Part shown: one piece after another, positions 9,527 to 18,049 of the stretch
Layout: every line of letters starts with the position of its first letter
Position numbering within the stretch: position 1 is the first letter of the stretch
Origin: Cryptomeria japonica
Taxonomy: Eukaryota > Streptophyta > Pinopsida > Cupressales > Cupressaceae
DNA length: 22,500 nucleotides
Reading direction: 5' to 3'
NCBI RefSeq assembly: GCF_030272615.1
Contig: NW_026729291.1
Location: forward strand, 15,001-37,500
Position numbers and translations under genes: made by a program
Notes under the pieces: model-generated
Seen by the model: only the letters and a program-made list of their open reading frames with translations
Database searches by the model: none
What the model was told of the DNA's origin: nothing

Positions 9527-9671
9527 CTATTTGTCTGATTCTCATACATGCGTAGACTGCAGCAATGATTAGGACATCCACCCCAACTTTTGACTTCTTA
9601 AACAAGACAGGGTCTTTGAAGTTGGTGCAGTGCACACAACCAGGGGAGTCGACCCATCAAACGCAACACCT

Positions 9672-9684
9672 CCCCTATATAAAG
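9672..9684 (-). promoter_or_regulatory. TATATAGGGG box 13, variant with one extra base
   Basis: Reads CCCCTATATAAAG on the + strand, one A more than the other twelve. The extra base lies at the TATA end and leaves TATATAGGGG on the - strand intact. It is the box farthest from the 188-bp array. Confidence 0.4.
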
Positions 9685-9770
9685 CTATTTGTCCGATTCT
9701 CATACGTGTAGTCTGCAGCAGCGATTAGGACATCGACCCCAACTTCCGAATTCGTTTGCATTGACCGCAC

Positions 9771-9945
9771 CAAAGGTGCACGCCTTGGTGTGCACCCTGG
9801 AGTGCACTTTGGTGCTCACCTCGGTGCACACTTTGGTGTGCACCTCGGTGTGCACCAAAGGTGCGCACCTTGGAGCGCACCAAAGGTGTACACTTTGGAG
9901 CGCACCACATAGGGTCTTTGAGAGGTTGGCGCAGTGCGCACACCA
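9771..9945. repeat. Degenerate palindromic GTGCACC/GTGCGCACC tract
   Basis: Short alternating elements such as GGTGCACGCCTTGGTGTGCA, GGTGCACACTTTGGTGTGCA and GGTGCGCACCTTGGAGCGCA repeat every 12-20 bp. A diverged GGTCTTTGAGAGGTTGGCGC near 9912 shows that the tract grew inside a 157/311-type unit. The same vocabulary dominates 13 kb to the window end. I see no gene. Confidence 0.75.
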
Positions 9946-11136
9946 AGGTGGGTGTTGAGGTGCATGCCGAGGTGGGTGGGTGCTAGGGTGCGCTCCATGG
10001 TGGGTGCCAGGGTGGGTGCGTGCTAGGGTGGATTCCAAAGAGGGTCATAGGGTGGGTGCCAAGGTGGGTTGGTGATATAGTGGGTTCAAAGGTGGGTACT
10101 AGGGTGGGTTCCAAGGTGGGTCACAAGTTGGGTGCCAGGATGCGTGGGTGTTAGGTTGGGTGCCAAGGTGGGCTCCTGCGTGGGTGGGTGCTAGGGTGGG
10201 TTTCAAGGTGGACGCGAGGGCGGGTGCCAAGGTGGGTAACAAGTTGGGTGTTAGGATGGGTGAGTGCTAGAGTGGGTGCCAAGGTGGGTGGGTGCTAAGG
10301 TGGATGCCAAGGTGGTTCACAGGGTGGGTGGGTTCTAGGGTGAGTTCCAAGGTGGGTCACAGGTTCAGTGCTAGGGTGGGTGTCAAGGCGGGTGTCGAGG
10401 TGCCTGGGTGCTAGGGTGTGGATGCCAATGTGGGTCATAGGGTGGGTACTAGGGTGGGCTGCAATGTGGGTGCCAAGGTGGGTAACATGCTCGGTGGGTT
10501 CTAAATTGGGTGCCAGGGTGGGTGTGCACCCACCTTGCCCGAGGTGGGTGCCAAGGTGCCAGTGTGGGTGGGTGCTAAGGTGGATGCCAAGGTGGGTGAG
10601 AAGGTGGGTGATAGGTTGAGTGGTAGGATGGGTGGGTGCCAAGATGGGTCACAGGGTGGGTGCAAGGGTGGGTAGGTGCTAGGGTTGGTGTCAGGGTGGG
10701 TGGGTGCTAGGTTGGGTTCCAAGGTGGGTGCGAGGGTGAGTGTCAAGGTGGGTCACAGGTTAGGTGCTAGGATGGGTGAGTGCTAGGGTGCAAAGGTGCC
10801 AGGGTGGGTGCTAGGATGGGTCGATGCTAGGGTGAGTGGCAAGGTGGGTCCACAAGTGTCAAGGTGGGTGCCGAGGTGGGTGCCAAGTCGGCGACTGCTA
10901 TGGTGGATGCCAAGGTGGGTCACGGGGTGGGTGCCAAGTTGCTAGGTTGGGTTCCAAGGTGGGTGCCAACGTGGGTGCTAGGGTGCGTGGGTTAAAGGGT
11001 GTGTCACAACGTGGGTGCCAGGATGGGTGCGCACCCACACTGGCCAAGACGGGTGCGGGTGCAAGGTTGGGTTCCAAGCCCGGTCACAGGCTGGGTGCTA
11101 GGATGGGTGGGTGCCAAGGTGGGCACCAGGGTGGGT
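9946..11136 (+). repeat. G-rich GGTGGGT minisatellite (left, single-copy part)
   Basis: Steps of about 14-20 bp of the type GGTGGGTGCCAAGGTGGGTC and AGGGTGGGTGCTAGGGTGGG continue without break. All the G runs are on the + strand, so four closely spaced GGG tracts (potential G-quadruplex motifs) occur repeatedly. A few C-rich inversions (near 10520-10535, 11028-11045 and 11138-11150) create local hairpins such as GGTGGGTGTGCACCCACC. The open frames here give only VGARVGAKVG-like repeat translations. Confidence 0.92.
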
Positions 11137-11625
11137 GCACCCACCCTGGCCAAGGTGGGTCACGGGGTGGGTCCTAGGGTGGGTAACGGGGTGGGTACTA
11201 AGGTGCGTGCCAAGGTGGGTCATAGGGTGGGTGCCAAGGTGGGCACCAGGGTGGGTGTGCACCAACCCTAGCCAGGGTAGGTCACGGGGTGGTTGTCGGG
11301 GTGGGCGTCAAGGAGCCAAGGTGGGTGGCAAGTAGCCAAGTTGCGTGCCAAGGTGGGTGTCGGGGTGGGTGCCAAGGATCCAAGGTGGGTGCCAAGGAAC
11401 CAAGGTGGGTGTCTGGGTGGGTGCCGAGGTGGGAGCCAGGGTGGGTCCCAAGGTGAGTGCAAAGGTGGGTGCCAGGGTCAAGGTGAGTGCCAATGTGGGT
11501 TCCAAGGTGCCAGGGTCAGGGTGAGTGCCAATGTGGGTTCAAAGGTGCTAAGTTGGGTGCGAGGTTGGGTGCGAGGGTGGGTGGGTGCCAAGGTGTGCTA
11601 GGTGGAAGCCCGGGTGGGTCGGCAT
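11137..11625 (+). repeat. GGTGGGT minisatellite, part inside the duplicated unit
   Basis: Continuation of the G-rich repeat (GGTGGGTGCCAAGGATCCAAGG, GTCAAGGTGAGTGCCAATGT and similar). It becomes more mixed and ends near GTGTCGAGTTGGGTGCCTGA. Confidence 0.9.
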
Positions 11626-12005
11626 CCCATGGGTGTCGAGTTGGGTGCCTGATGGGTGCTTCTTGTCAAGTTTTAGTCGTCGGGACTCATTTCGAGCCTT
11701 AGAGGTCGTTTCTTGTCCGGTTGCCCTGTCTTCGACCTGGGAACCCAATTTTGGTCCTCGGGTCCCATTTTTTTTTGTCTCGCATCCCACTTTTGGCCTG
11801 TGGCCTTTTCGGGGTCGATTCTCGTTTTGGGCATCAGAGCATGTTTCTTCTCCTAAAACCCAATATTTGTTTATTAAGTCTCGGAACACATTTTTGTTCT
11901 CGTGGACCCATCATGGGTCTTGGAACGCATTTGTGGTCCTTGGGTCCCATTTTGCATCCCGAAACTTGTGTTTTGGTGCTTGATCCCTATTTTGGGTGCC
12001 CACCT
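11626..12005. repeat. T-rich spacer with degenerate TCGGGTCCCATTTT repeats
   Basis: The composition changes sharply to T-rich on the + strand. Degenerate units of about 25-30 bp resembling GGAACCCAATTTTGGTCCTCGGGTCCCATTTT, CGCATCCCACTTTTGGCC, GGACCCATCATGGGTCTTGG and GGGTCCCATTTTGCATCCCG follow each other. I see no gene. Its role is unknown. It separates the G-rich array from the 5S-flanking GC-rich DNA. Confidence 0.65.
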
Positions 12006-12391
12006 TGCACCAAGTGCGCACCCGGGGCAAACCGAGCGCCTTGGTGCACCGGGGCAAGATCGAGCGTGCACCCGAGGCGCCCCGAACATGCACCAAGGTG
12101 CACTCGGCCCACATGTGAGCGCAGGTCGTTGCGCCCGAGGTGGTGTGTGGGCACCGCGTTGCAGACGGGACACTGCACGCACACGACGCCCCCTACAGGT
12201 GCACGCACGTAGGCCGGGCCGGGTGCACACCCGACGCCCTAGCAAGGTGCGCGCACCCGGGCAGGGCTCACACTTGGCGAACGGGGCGCACTTCGCGAGG
12301 GAGGGTGTGCACCTCGACGGGGGTGGGTGGCCGGGGTGGATTCGCACGTGGGTCGCGGTTTGCTAAGTACACACTGCGACAAGCTCATAAC
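12006..12391 (+). other. 5S upstream spacer, copy 1
   Basis: GC-rich spacer with GTGCACC-type words (ACCAAGGTGCACTCGGCCCA, GGTGTGCACCTCGACGGGGG) and no gene. Close to the 5S start the sequence TAAGTA sits at -28 to -23 and a C at -1. Plant 5S genes usually have a TATA-like element near -28 and C at -1, so these are plausible upstream promoter elements. Confidence 0.5.
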
Positions 12392-12509
12392 GGGTGCGAT
12401 CATACCAGCGTTAGTGCACCGGATCCCATCAGAACTCCGCAGTTAAGCGCGCTTGGGCCGGAGTAGTACTGGGATGGGTGACCTCCCGGGAAGTCCCGGT
12501 GTTGCACCC
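12392..12509 (+). rRNA. 5S rRNA: 5S ribosomal RNA, copy 1
   Basis: This 118-nt gene encodes the 5S RNA of the large ribosomal subunit, made by RNA polymerase III. It begins GGGTGCGATCATACCAGCG and ends GTGTTGCACCC. The ends pair as helix I (GGGTGCGAT with GTTGCACCC, with G-U pairs). The internal promoter is complete: box A AGTTAAGCGCGCTTGG from residue 50, intermediate element at 67-72, and box C GGATGGGTGACC from about 81. Helix V reads CCGG (67-70) against CCGG (105-108). A T6 run follows directly. It is on the + strand, opposite to the proposed direction of the TATATAGGGG boxes. It looks functional. Its CGTTAGTGC and GCGCGCTTGGGCCGGAG segments differ from the usual angiosperm 5S and suggest a gymnosperm or earlier lineage (from memory). 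Confidence 0.98.
12441..12488 (+). promoter_or_regulatory. 5S internal control region, copy 1
   Basis: Box A 12441-12455 (AGTTAAGCGCGCTTG), intermediate element 12458-12463 (CCGGAG) and box C 12471-12488 (starts GGGATGGGTGACC). These are the TFIIIA/TFIIIC-dependent promoter parts of eukaryotic 5S genes, and all are intact here. Confidence 0.9.
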
Positions 12510-12522
12510 TTTTTTAGTTTTT
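12510..12522 (+). terminator. Pol III terminator of 5S copy 1
   Basis: T6 (12510-12515), AG, then T5 (12518-12522). Runs of four or more T on the coding strand end Pol III transcription, and the second run would act as a backup. Confidence 0.9.
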
Positions 12523-12936
12523 CGCCGGGCATCGCAATGCTATTTGAATAAACCTTTTGCCCGTTTGCGTTCTCGTCGGGGCCGGGCCGGGCCGGGGTGC
12601 GCTGCCCGCACTACCGCGCGCGCGGGGGGCGACACCGAGCGCGCACCCGAGGCGCCCCGAGCACACAGGCCACGGTGCAACCCGGGCGTTGTGCGCGCAC
12701 CCCGGTGCGCCCGAGGTGCTGCGCGCGCACCCAGGTGAAATCGGTGTGCACCTCGGCCAGTGCGCGCTCGGTCGAGTCGCGCACGTTGGCCAAGGTGCAC
12801 GGTGATGTTTCTTACTCTAAGGTTCCGCACCAGACGCCCGGGACAGGTGAGCGAAGCTGGGCGGGGCCGGGTGCGCGGCCGGGGCAGGTGCACGCAGCTG
12901 GAGAGAGCTTTGGAGCACACTTCGGAGCGCACCAAT
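12523..12936 (+). other. 5S downstream GC-rich spacer, copy 1
   Basis: It begins CGCCGGGCATCGCAATGCTA and TTTGAATAAACC, then becomes very GC-rich (GGGCCGGGCCGGGCCGGGG, GCGCGCGCGGGGGG). Scattered GTGCACC and GCGCGCACCC words and one less repetitive patch (GATGTTTCTTACTCTAAGG) follow. I see no coding sequence. The G run near 12623 is one base longer than in copy 2. Confidence 0.6.
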
Positions 12937-13045
12937 GATGCGCTCCATTCAAAAGTTTCCTGAAAAGGCAAAAAAAGTTGAGATTATAGAATTTCCCACT
13001 TGAGAGATTGTAAAAAAAAAAAATTTAAAATGAAGGAAACGCGGG
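12937..13045. repeat. Diverged AT-rich island (first after 5S)
   Basis: It reads GATGCGCTCCATTCAAAAGT, TTCCTGAAAAGGCAAAAAAA, GAGATTATAGAATTTCC, then an A12 run and GGAAACGCGGGTGCCA. It is a clear but divergent relative of the islands at 14721 and further right. Confidence 0.75.
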
Positions 13046-14720
13046 TGCCAAGGTGTGCGCAGCCCAGCCAAGGTGTGCGCACCAAGGCGCCCACCCTGGC
13101 GAAGGTGCACGCAAGGTGCGCACCCGAGGCAAACCGGACAATTAACCCAACTTTCGACTTCGCGCGCACCTTGGAGCGCACTTCGGAGCGCTCCTTGGTG
13201 CGCACCAATCTTGGGCACCTCGGAGTGCACCATGGCGCCCACCAAGGTGCGCACCCGGGGCAAACCGAGCTCCGACTTCGTGCGCACCTTGGAGCGCACG
13301 AAAGGTGCGCACCATGGCGCCCACCAAGGTGCGCAGCCCAGCCAAGGCGTGCGCATCAAGGTGCGCACCCTGGCGAAGGTGCGCACCCGGGGCAAACCGA
13401 GCTCCGACTTCGTGCGCACCTTGGAGCGCACAAAAGGTGCGCAACCCAGCCAAGGTGTGCGCACCCCGGTCAAACCGAGCTCCGAATCGTGCGCACCAGA
13501 GGTGCACGCCATCGTGCGCACCTTGGAGCACACTTCGGAGCCCTCCTTGGTGCGCGCCGATGTTGCGCACCTCGGAGCGCACCCGGGGAAAACAATGCAA
13601 TTAACCCGACTTTCGACTTCGTGGGCACCTCGGAGCGCTCTCGGGTTCGCACCTCGGAGCACACCGAGGTGCGCACCTTTGATGCGCTGCCTTCACCAAT
13701 TTCCAGAAAAGGCAAGAAAACATTGAGAAGGTGTGCGCACCGAGGTGCCCACCCTGGCGAAGGTGCACGCGAGGTGCGCACCCGGGGCAAACCGGGCTCC
13801 GACTTCGTGCACGCCGCACCTTGGAGCACACTTCGGAGCGCTCCTTGGTGCGCACCAGGGCGCGCAACCCAGCCGAGGTGCCCACCCCGGCGAAGGTGCA
13901 CGCGAGGTGCGCACCCGGGGCAAACCGGGCTCCGACTTCGTGCACGCCATGGTGCCCACCGCGGCGAAGGTGCACGCGAGGTGCGCACCCGGGGCAAACC
14001 GGGCTCCGACTTCGTGCACGCCGCACCTTGGAGCACACTTCGGAGCGCTCCTTGGTGCGCACCATGGTGCCCACCAGGGCGCGCAACCCCGCCGAAGGTG
14101 CACGCGAGGTGCGCACCCGGGGCAAACCGGGCTCCGACTTCGTGCACGCCGCACCTTGGAGCACACTTCGGAGCGCTCCTTGGTGCGCACCATGGTGCCC
14201 ACCAGGGCGCGCAACCCCGCCGAAGGTGCACGCGAGGTGCGCACCCGGGGCAAACCGGGCTCCGACTTCGTGCACGCCATGGTGCGCACCGCGGCGAAGG
14301 TGCGCACCCGGGGCAAACCGGGCTCCGACTTCGTGCACGCCGCACCTTGGAGCACACTTCGGAGCGCTCCTTGGTGCGCACCAGGGCGCGCAACCCAGCC
14401 GAGGTGCCCACCCCGGCGAAGGTGCACGCGAGGTGCGTACCCGGGGCAAACCGGGCTCCGACTTCGTGCACGCCGCACCTTGGAGCACACTTCGGAGCGC
14501 TCCTTGGTGCGCACCATGGTGCCCACCAGGCCGCGCAACCCAGCCAAGGTGTGTGCACCAAGGTGCACGCGAGGTGCGCACCCGGGGCAAACCGGGGTCC
14601 GACTTCGTGCACGCCGCACCTTGGAGCACACATCGGGGCGCTCCCGGGTTCGCACCGGCGTTGCGCACCGTGGTGGGCACCTCGGAGCACACCAAGGTGG
14701 GCAGCGAGGTGCGCACCTTT
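13046..14720. repeat. GTGCGCACC palindrome-rich array, block 1
   Basis: Dense repeats of the words GGTGCGCACC, CCCGGGGCAAACCGGGCTCC, GACTTCGTGCACGCC, GCACCTTGGAGCACACTTCG, GAGCGCTCCTTGGTGCGCAC and CCAGGGCGCGCAACCC. Between 14091 and 14219 the period is 128 bp, and elsewhere units are shortened or extended. A truncated island (GATGCGCTGCC to ACATTGAGAAGG) sits at 13681-13730. Open frames of several hundred codons on both strands come from the lack of stops in this GC-rich unit. They translate to the same Arg/Ala/Pro-rich repeats in different frames, so I call no gene. Confidence 0.9.
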
Positions 14721-14810
14721 GATGCGATGCCTTCACTAATTTCCATAAAAGGCAAAAAAAAAACGAGATTTTAAAATTTCCGTTTTGAAAGATAGTGAGA
14801 AAAAGGGAAT
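14721..14810. repeat. AT-rich island 1
   Basis: Conserved element starting GATGCGATGCCTTCACTAAT, then a run of A, GAGATTTTAAAATTTCCG, GATAGTGA and an A-rich end. It is sharply AT-rich against GC-rich flanks. This copy has GAGAAAAAGGG in place of the usual AAAAAACGG. Confidence 0.85.
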
Positions 14811-15215
14811 GCTGGTGCCATCTTGAGCCCGCCCTGGTGCGCAGCCCAGCCAAGGTGTGCGCACCAAGGTGCCCACCCTGGCGAAGGTGCGCGCCCGGGC
14901 AATTAATCCAACTTCCAACTTCGCGCGCGCCAGGGTGGGAGCGCACCCAACAACCGGGCCTGGGAAGAGCCAATGCGAGAAACCCCACCAAACGCTCTGA
15001 CAAAAAAAGAGGGGGCGCTCCAGTAACCCCGCTTCGGAGCGCACCCTGGGCAAACCCAGCCAAGGTGCCCACCCCGGCCAAGGTGCAGGCGAGGTGCGCA
15101 CCCGGGGCAAACCGGGCTCCGACAACGTGCACGCCGCACCTTGGAGCACACTTCGTAGCGCTCCCGGGTGCGCACCTCAGAGCACACCAAGGTGGGCAGC
15201 GAGGTGCGCACCTTT
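14811..15215. repeat. Inter-island block with CAATTAA segment
   Basis: It starts GCTGGTGCCATCTTGAGCCC. Beyond the common words it holds a less repetitive stretch (14905-15040: GGGCAATTAATCCAACTTCC, AGAGCCAATGCGAGAAACCC, GACAAAAAAAGAGGGGGCGC). That stretch recurs near 15380-15510 and in copy B. No gene. Confidence 0.75.
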
Positions 15216-15306
15216 GATGCGCTGCCTTCACTAATTTCCAGAAAAGGCAAAAAAAAAAGGAGATTTTAAAATTTCCGTTTTGAAAGATAGTGAAAAAAAC
15301 GGAACG
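15216..15306. repeat. AT-rich island 2
   Basis: Same element. CCGTTTT and AAAACGG bracket TGAAAGATAGTGAA, giving a possible 7-bp-stem hairpin. Confidence 0.85.
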
Positions 15307-15685
15307 CGCGTGCCATCTTGAGCCCGCCCTGGTGCGCAGCCCAGGTAAGGTGCCCACCCTGGCAAAGGTGCGCACCCGGGCAATTAACCCTACTTCCGAC
15401 TTCGTGCGCGCCAGGGTGGCAACCGGGCCTCGGAAGAGCCAATGCGAGAAACCCCACCAAACGCTCCGACAAAAAAAGAGGCGGCGCTCCAATAACCCCG
15501 CTTCGGAGCGCAGCCGGGGCAAACCCAGCCAAGGTGCCCACCCCGACGAAGGTGCACGCGAGGTGCGCACCCGGGGCAAACCGGGCTCCGACAACGTGCA
15601 CGCAGCACCTTGGAGCACACTTCGAAGCACTCCCGGGTGCCCACCGGCGTTGCGCACCGTGGTGGGCAGCGAGGTGCGCACCTTT
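15307..15685. repeat. Inter-island block, second CAATTAA type
   Basis: Same plan as the block at 14811-15215 (GGGCAATTAACCCTACTTCC near 15379, GAGAAACCCCACCAAACGCT near 15445), with small deletions. Confidence 0.75.
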
Positions 15686-15777
15686 GATGCGCTGCCTTCA
15701 CTAATTTCCAGAAAAAGGCAAAAAAAAATGAGATTTTAAAATTTCCGTTTTGAAAGATAGTGAAAAAAAAGGAACGC
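15686..15777. repeat. AT-rich island 3
   Basis: Same element. It ends GTGAAAAAAAAGGAACG, so the AAAACGG arm is lost and the hairpin is weakened. Confidence 0.85.
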
Positions 15778-16319
15778 GGGTGCCATCTTGAGCCCGCCCT
15801 GGTGCGCAGCCCAGGCAAGGCATGCGCACCAAGGTGCCCACCCGAGGTGCACACCCGGGGCAAACCGGGCTCCGACTTCGTGCAGGCCGCACCTTGGAGC
15901 ACACTTCGGAGCGCTCCTTGGTGCGCACCATGGTGCCCACCAGGGCGCGCAACCCAGCCAAGGTCTGCACACCAAGGTGCCCACCCCGGCGAAGGTGCAC
16001 GCGAGGTGCGCACCCGGGGCAAACCGGGCTCCGACTTCGTGCACGCCATGGTGCCCACCGCGGCGAAGGTGCACGCGAGGTGCGCACCCGGGGCAAACCG
16101 GGCTCCGACTTCGTGCACGCCGCACCTTGGAGCACACTTCGGAGCGCTCCTTGGTGCGCACCATGGTGCCCACCAGGGCGCGCAACCCAGCCAAGGTGTG
16201 CGCACCAAGGTGCACGCGAGGTGCGCACCCGGGGCAAACCGGGGTCCGACTTCGTGCACGCCGCACCTTGGAGCACACATCGGAGCGCTCCCAGGTTCGC
16301 ACCAGCGTTGCGCACCTTT
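15778..16319. repeat. GTGCGCACC array, block 4
   Basis: Common words in the order CCCGGGGCAAACCGGGCTCC, GACTTCGTGCA, GCACCTTGGAGCACACTTCG and GGAGCGCTCCTTGGTGCGCA, repeated about four times. The counterpart in copy B (18141-18405) lacks about 278 bp. Confidence 0.8.
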
Positions 16320-16409
16320 GATGCGCTGCCTTCACTAATTTCAAGAAAAGGCAAAAAAAAACGAGATTTTAAAATTTCCGTTCTGAAAGATAGTGAAAAA
16401 AACGGAACG
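16320..16409. repeat. AT-rich island 4
   Basis: Same element, with CCGTTCT instead of CCGTTTT. This change is shared with its copy-B partner at 18406. Confidence 0.85.
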
Positions 16410-17085
16410 CGGGTGCCATCTTGAGCCCTTCCTGGTGCGCAGCCCAGGCAAGTTGTGCGCACCAAGGTGCCCACCCTGGCGGAGGTGCGCGCCCGGGGCA
16501 ATCCGGGCTCCGACTTCGTGCACTGCATGGTGCCCACCAAGGCGCGCAACCCAGCCAAGGTGCCCACCGCAGCGAAGGTGCACGCGAGGTGCGCACCCGA
16601 GGTGCACACCCGGGGCAAACCGGGCTCCGACTTCGTGCACGCCGCACCTTGGAGCACACTTCAGAGCGCTCCTTGGTGCGCACCAGGGCGCGCAACCCAG
16701 CCGAGGTGCCCACCCCGGCGAAGGTGCACGCGAGGTGCGCACCCGGGGCAAACCGGGCTCCGACTTCGTGCACGCCATGGTGCCCACCGCGGCGAAGGTG
16801 CGCACCCGGGGCAAACCGGGCTCCGACTTCGTGCACGCCGCACCTTGGAGCACACTTCGGAGCGCTCCTTGGTGCGCACCATGGTGCCCACCAGGCCGCG
16901 CAACCCAGCCAAGGTGTGCGCACCAAGGTGCACGCGAGGTGCGCACCCGGGGCAAACCGGGGTCCGACTTCGTGCACGCCGCACCTTGGAGCACACATCG
17001 GGGCGCTCCCGGGTTCGCACCGGCGTTGCGCACCGTGGTGGGCACCTCGGAGCACACCAAGGTGGGCAGCGAGGTGCGCACCTTT
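16410..17085. repeat. GTGCGCACC array, block 5
   Basis: The common words continue from copy A into the start of copy B without an island. No gene. Confidence 0.8.
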
Positions 17086-17175
17086 GATGCGATGCCTTCA
17101 CTAATTTCCATAAAAGGCAAAAAAAAAACGAGATTTTAAAATTTCCGTTTTGAAAGATAGTGAGAAAAAGGGAAT
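17086..17175. repeat. AT-rich island 5
   Basis: Partner of island 1 at +2365 bp, with the same GATGCGATGCC and GAGAAAAAGGG variants. Confidence 0.85.
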
Positions 17176-17580
17176 GCTGGTGCCATCTTGAGCCCGCCCT
17201 GGTGCGCAGCCCAGCCAAGGTTTGCGCACCAAGGTGCCCACCCTGGCGAAGGTGCGCGCCCGGGCAATTAACCCAACTTCCAACTTCGCGCGCGCCAGGG
17301 TGGGAGCGCACCCAACAACCGGGCCTGGGAAGAGCCAATGCGAGAAACCCCACCAAACTCTCTGACAAAAAAAGAGGGGGCGCTCCAGTAACCCCGCTTC
17401 GGAGCGCACCCTGGGCAAACCCAGCCAAGGTGCCCACCCCGGCCAAGGTGCAGGCGAGGTGCGCACCCGGGGCAAACCGGGCTCCGACAACGTGCACGCC
17501 GCACCTTGGAGCACACTTCGTAGCGCTCCCGGGTGCGCACCTCAGAGCACACCAAGGTGGGCAGCGAGGTGCGCACCTTT
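17176..17580. repeat. Inter-island block, copy of 14811-15215
   Basis: Near-identical, including the CAATTAA and GACAAAAAAAGAGGGGGCGC segments. Confidence 0.8.
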
Positions 17581-17671
17581 GATGCGCTGCCTTCACTAAT
17601 TTCCAGAAAAGGCAAAAAAAAAAGGAGATTTTAAAATTTCCGTTTTGAAAGATAGTGAAAAAAACGGAACG
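17581..17671. repeat. AT-rich island 6
   Basis: Partner of island 2 at +2365 bp, with both arms CCGTTTT and AAAACGG present. Confidence 0.85.
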
Positions 17672-18049
17672 CGCGTGCCATCTTGAGCCCGCCCTGGTGC
17701 GCAGCCCAGGTAAGGTGCCACCCTGGCAAAGGTGCGCACCCGGGCAATTAACCCTACTTCCGACTTCGTGCGCGCCAGGGTGGCAACCGGGCCTCGGAAG
17801 AGCCAATGCGAGAAACCCCACCAAACGCTCCGACAAAAAAAGAGGCGGCGCTCCAATAACCCCGCTTCGGAGCGCAGCCGGGGCAAACCAAGCCAAGGTG
17901 CCCACCCCGACGAAGGTGCACGCGAGGTGCGCACCCGGGGCAAACCGGGCTCCGACAACGTGCACGCAGCACCTTGGAGCACACTTCGAAGCACTCCCGG
18001 GTGCCCACCGGCGTTGCGCACCGTGGTGGGCAGCGAGGTGCGCACCTTT
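17672..18049. repeat. Inter-island block, copy of 15307-15685
   Basis: Near-identical to its partner except for the one-base loss (GTGCCACCC for GTGCCCACCC) near 17718. Confidence 0.8.

Larger units (their letters stand above)
8763..9770. repeat. 157-bp tandem repeat carrying the TATATAAG box
   Basis: GGTCTTTGA starts units at 8763, 8920, 9077, 9234, 9454 and 9611. The steps are 157, 157, 157, 220 and 157 bp. Each unit reads GGTCTTTGAGGTTGG, GCACAACCAGGGGAGTC, CAACACCTCCCCTATATAAG, ATTCTCATACATG.GTAG, then GACATCGACCCCAACTTTTG. The 220-bp unit retains extra GTGCACGCCTTGGTG sequence that is typical of the 311-bp unit. The unit looks like a shortened 311-bp repeat. The last copy runs into the GTGCACC tract. 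Confidence 0.92.
14480..16760. repeat. Internal long direct repeat, copy A
   Basis: This segment recurs at about 16845-18840 with an offset of 2365 bp. The AT islands at 14721 and 15216 match those at 17086 and 17581 exactly at that spacing. The island at 15686 is offset by 2364 and the one at 16320 by 2086. Edges are approximate because the flanks use the same words. Confidence 0.85.

Noticed and set aside
5518-9684. LTR retrotransposon promoters (CTATATAAG as Pol II TATA boxes in LTRs)
   Set aside because: No TG...CA-bounded LTRs, primer-binding site, polypurine tract or gag/pol coding sequence is seen, and spacing of 157 and 311 bp is too short for LTRs. A Pol II role for the + strand TATA reading is not excluded.
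10800-10830. 5S pseudogene fragments in the minisatellite (GGATGGGT resembling box C)
   Set aside because: Only eight bases match box C and they belong to the minisatellite word GGATGGGTG. No neighbouring 5S sequence is present.
9946-11625. Interstitial telomeric repeat, because of AGGGTGGGT and TAGGGT words
   Set aside because: The plant-type TTTAGGG period is absent. The unit is GGTGGGTGCCAA-like with 14-20 bp steps and TAGGG occurs only incidentally.
14721-14810. Poly(A) tails of SINE or LINE copies at the AT islands
   Set aside because: The A run is in the middle of a conserved 90-bp element, with conserved sequence on both sides, no Pol III A/B boxes upstream and no target-site duplications.
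13693-15681. 662-codon open frame on the - strand, and others of 250-580 codons at 13000-19000 and 21400-22495
   Set aside because: They run through GC-rich tandem repeats that lack stop codons. Comparable frames exist in several phases on both strands over the same bases, translate to the same Arg/Ala/Pro/Cys-rich words, and cross the AT islands without any domain. No start context, intron signal or conserved family is visible.
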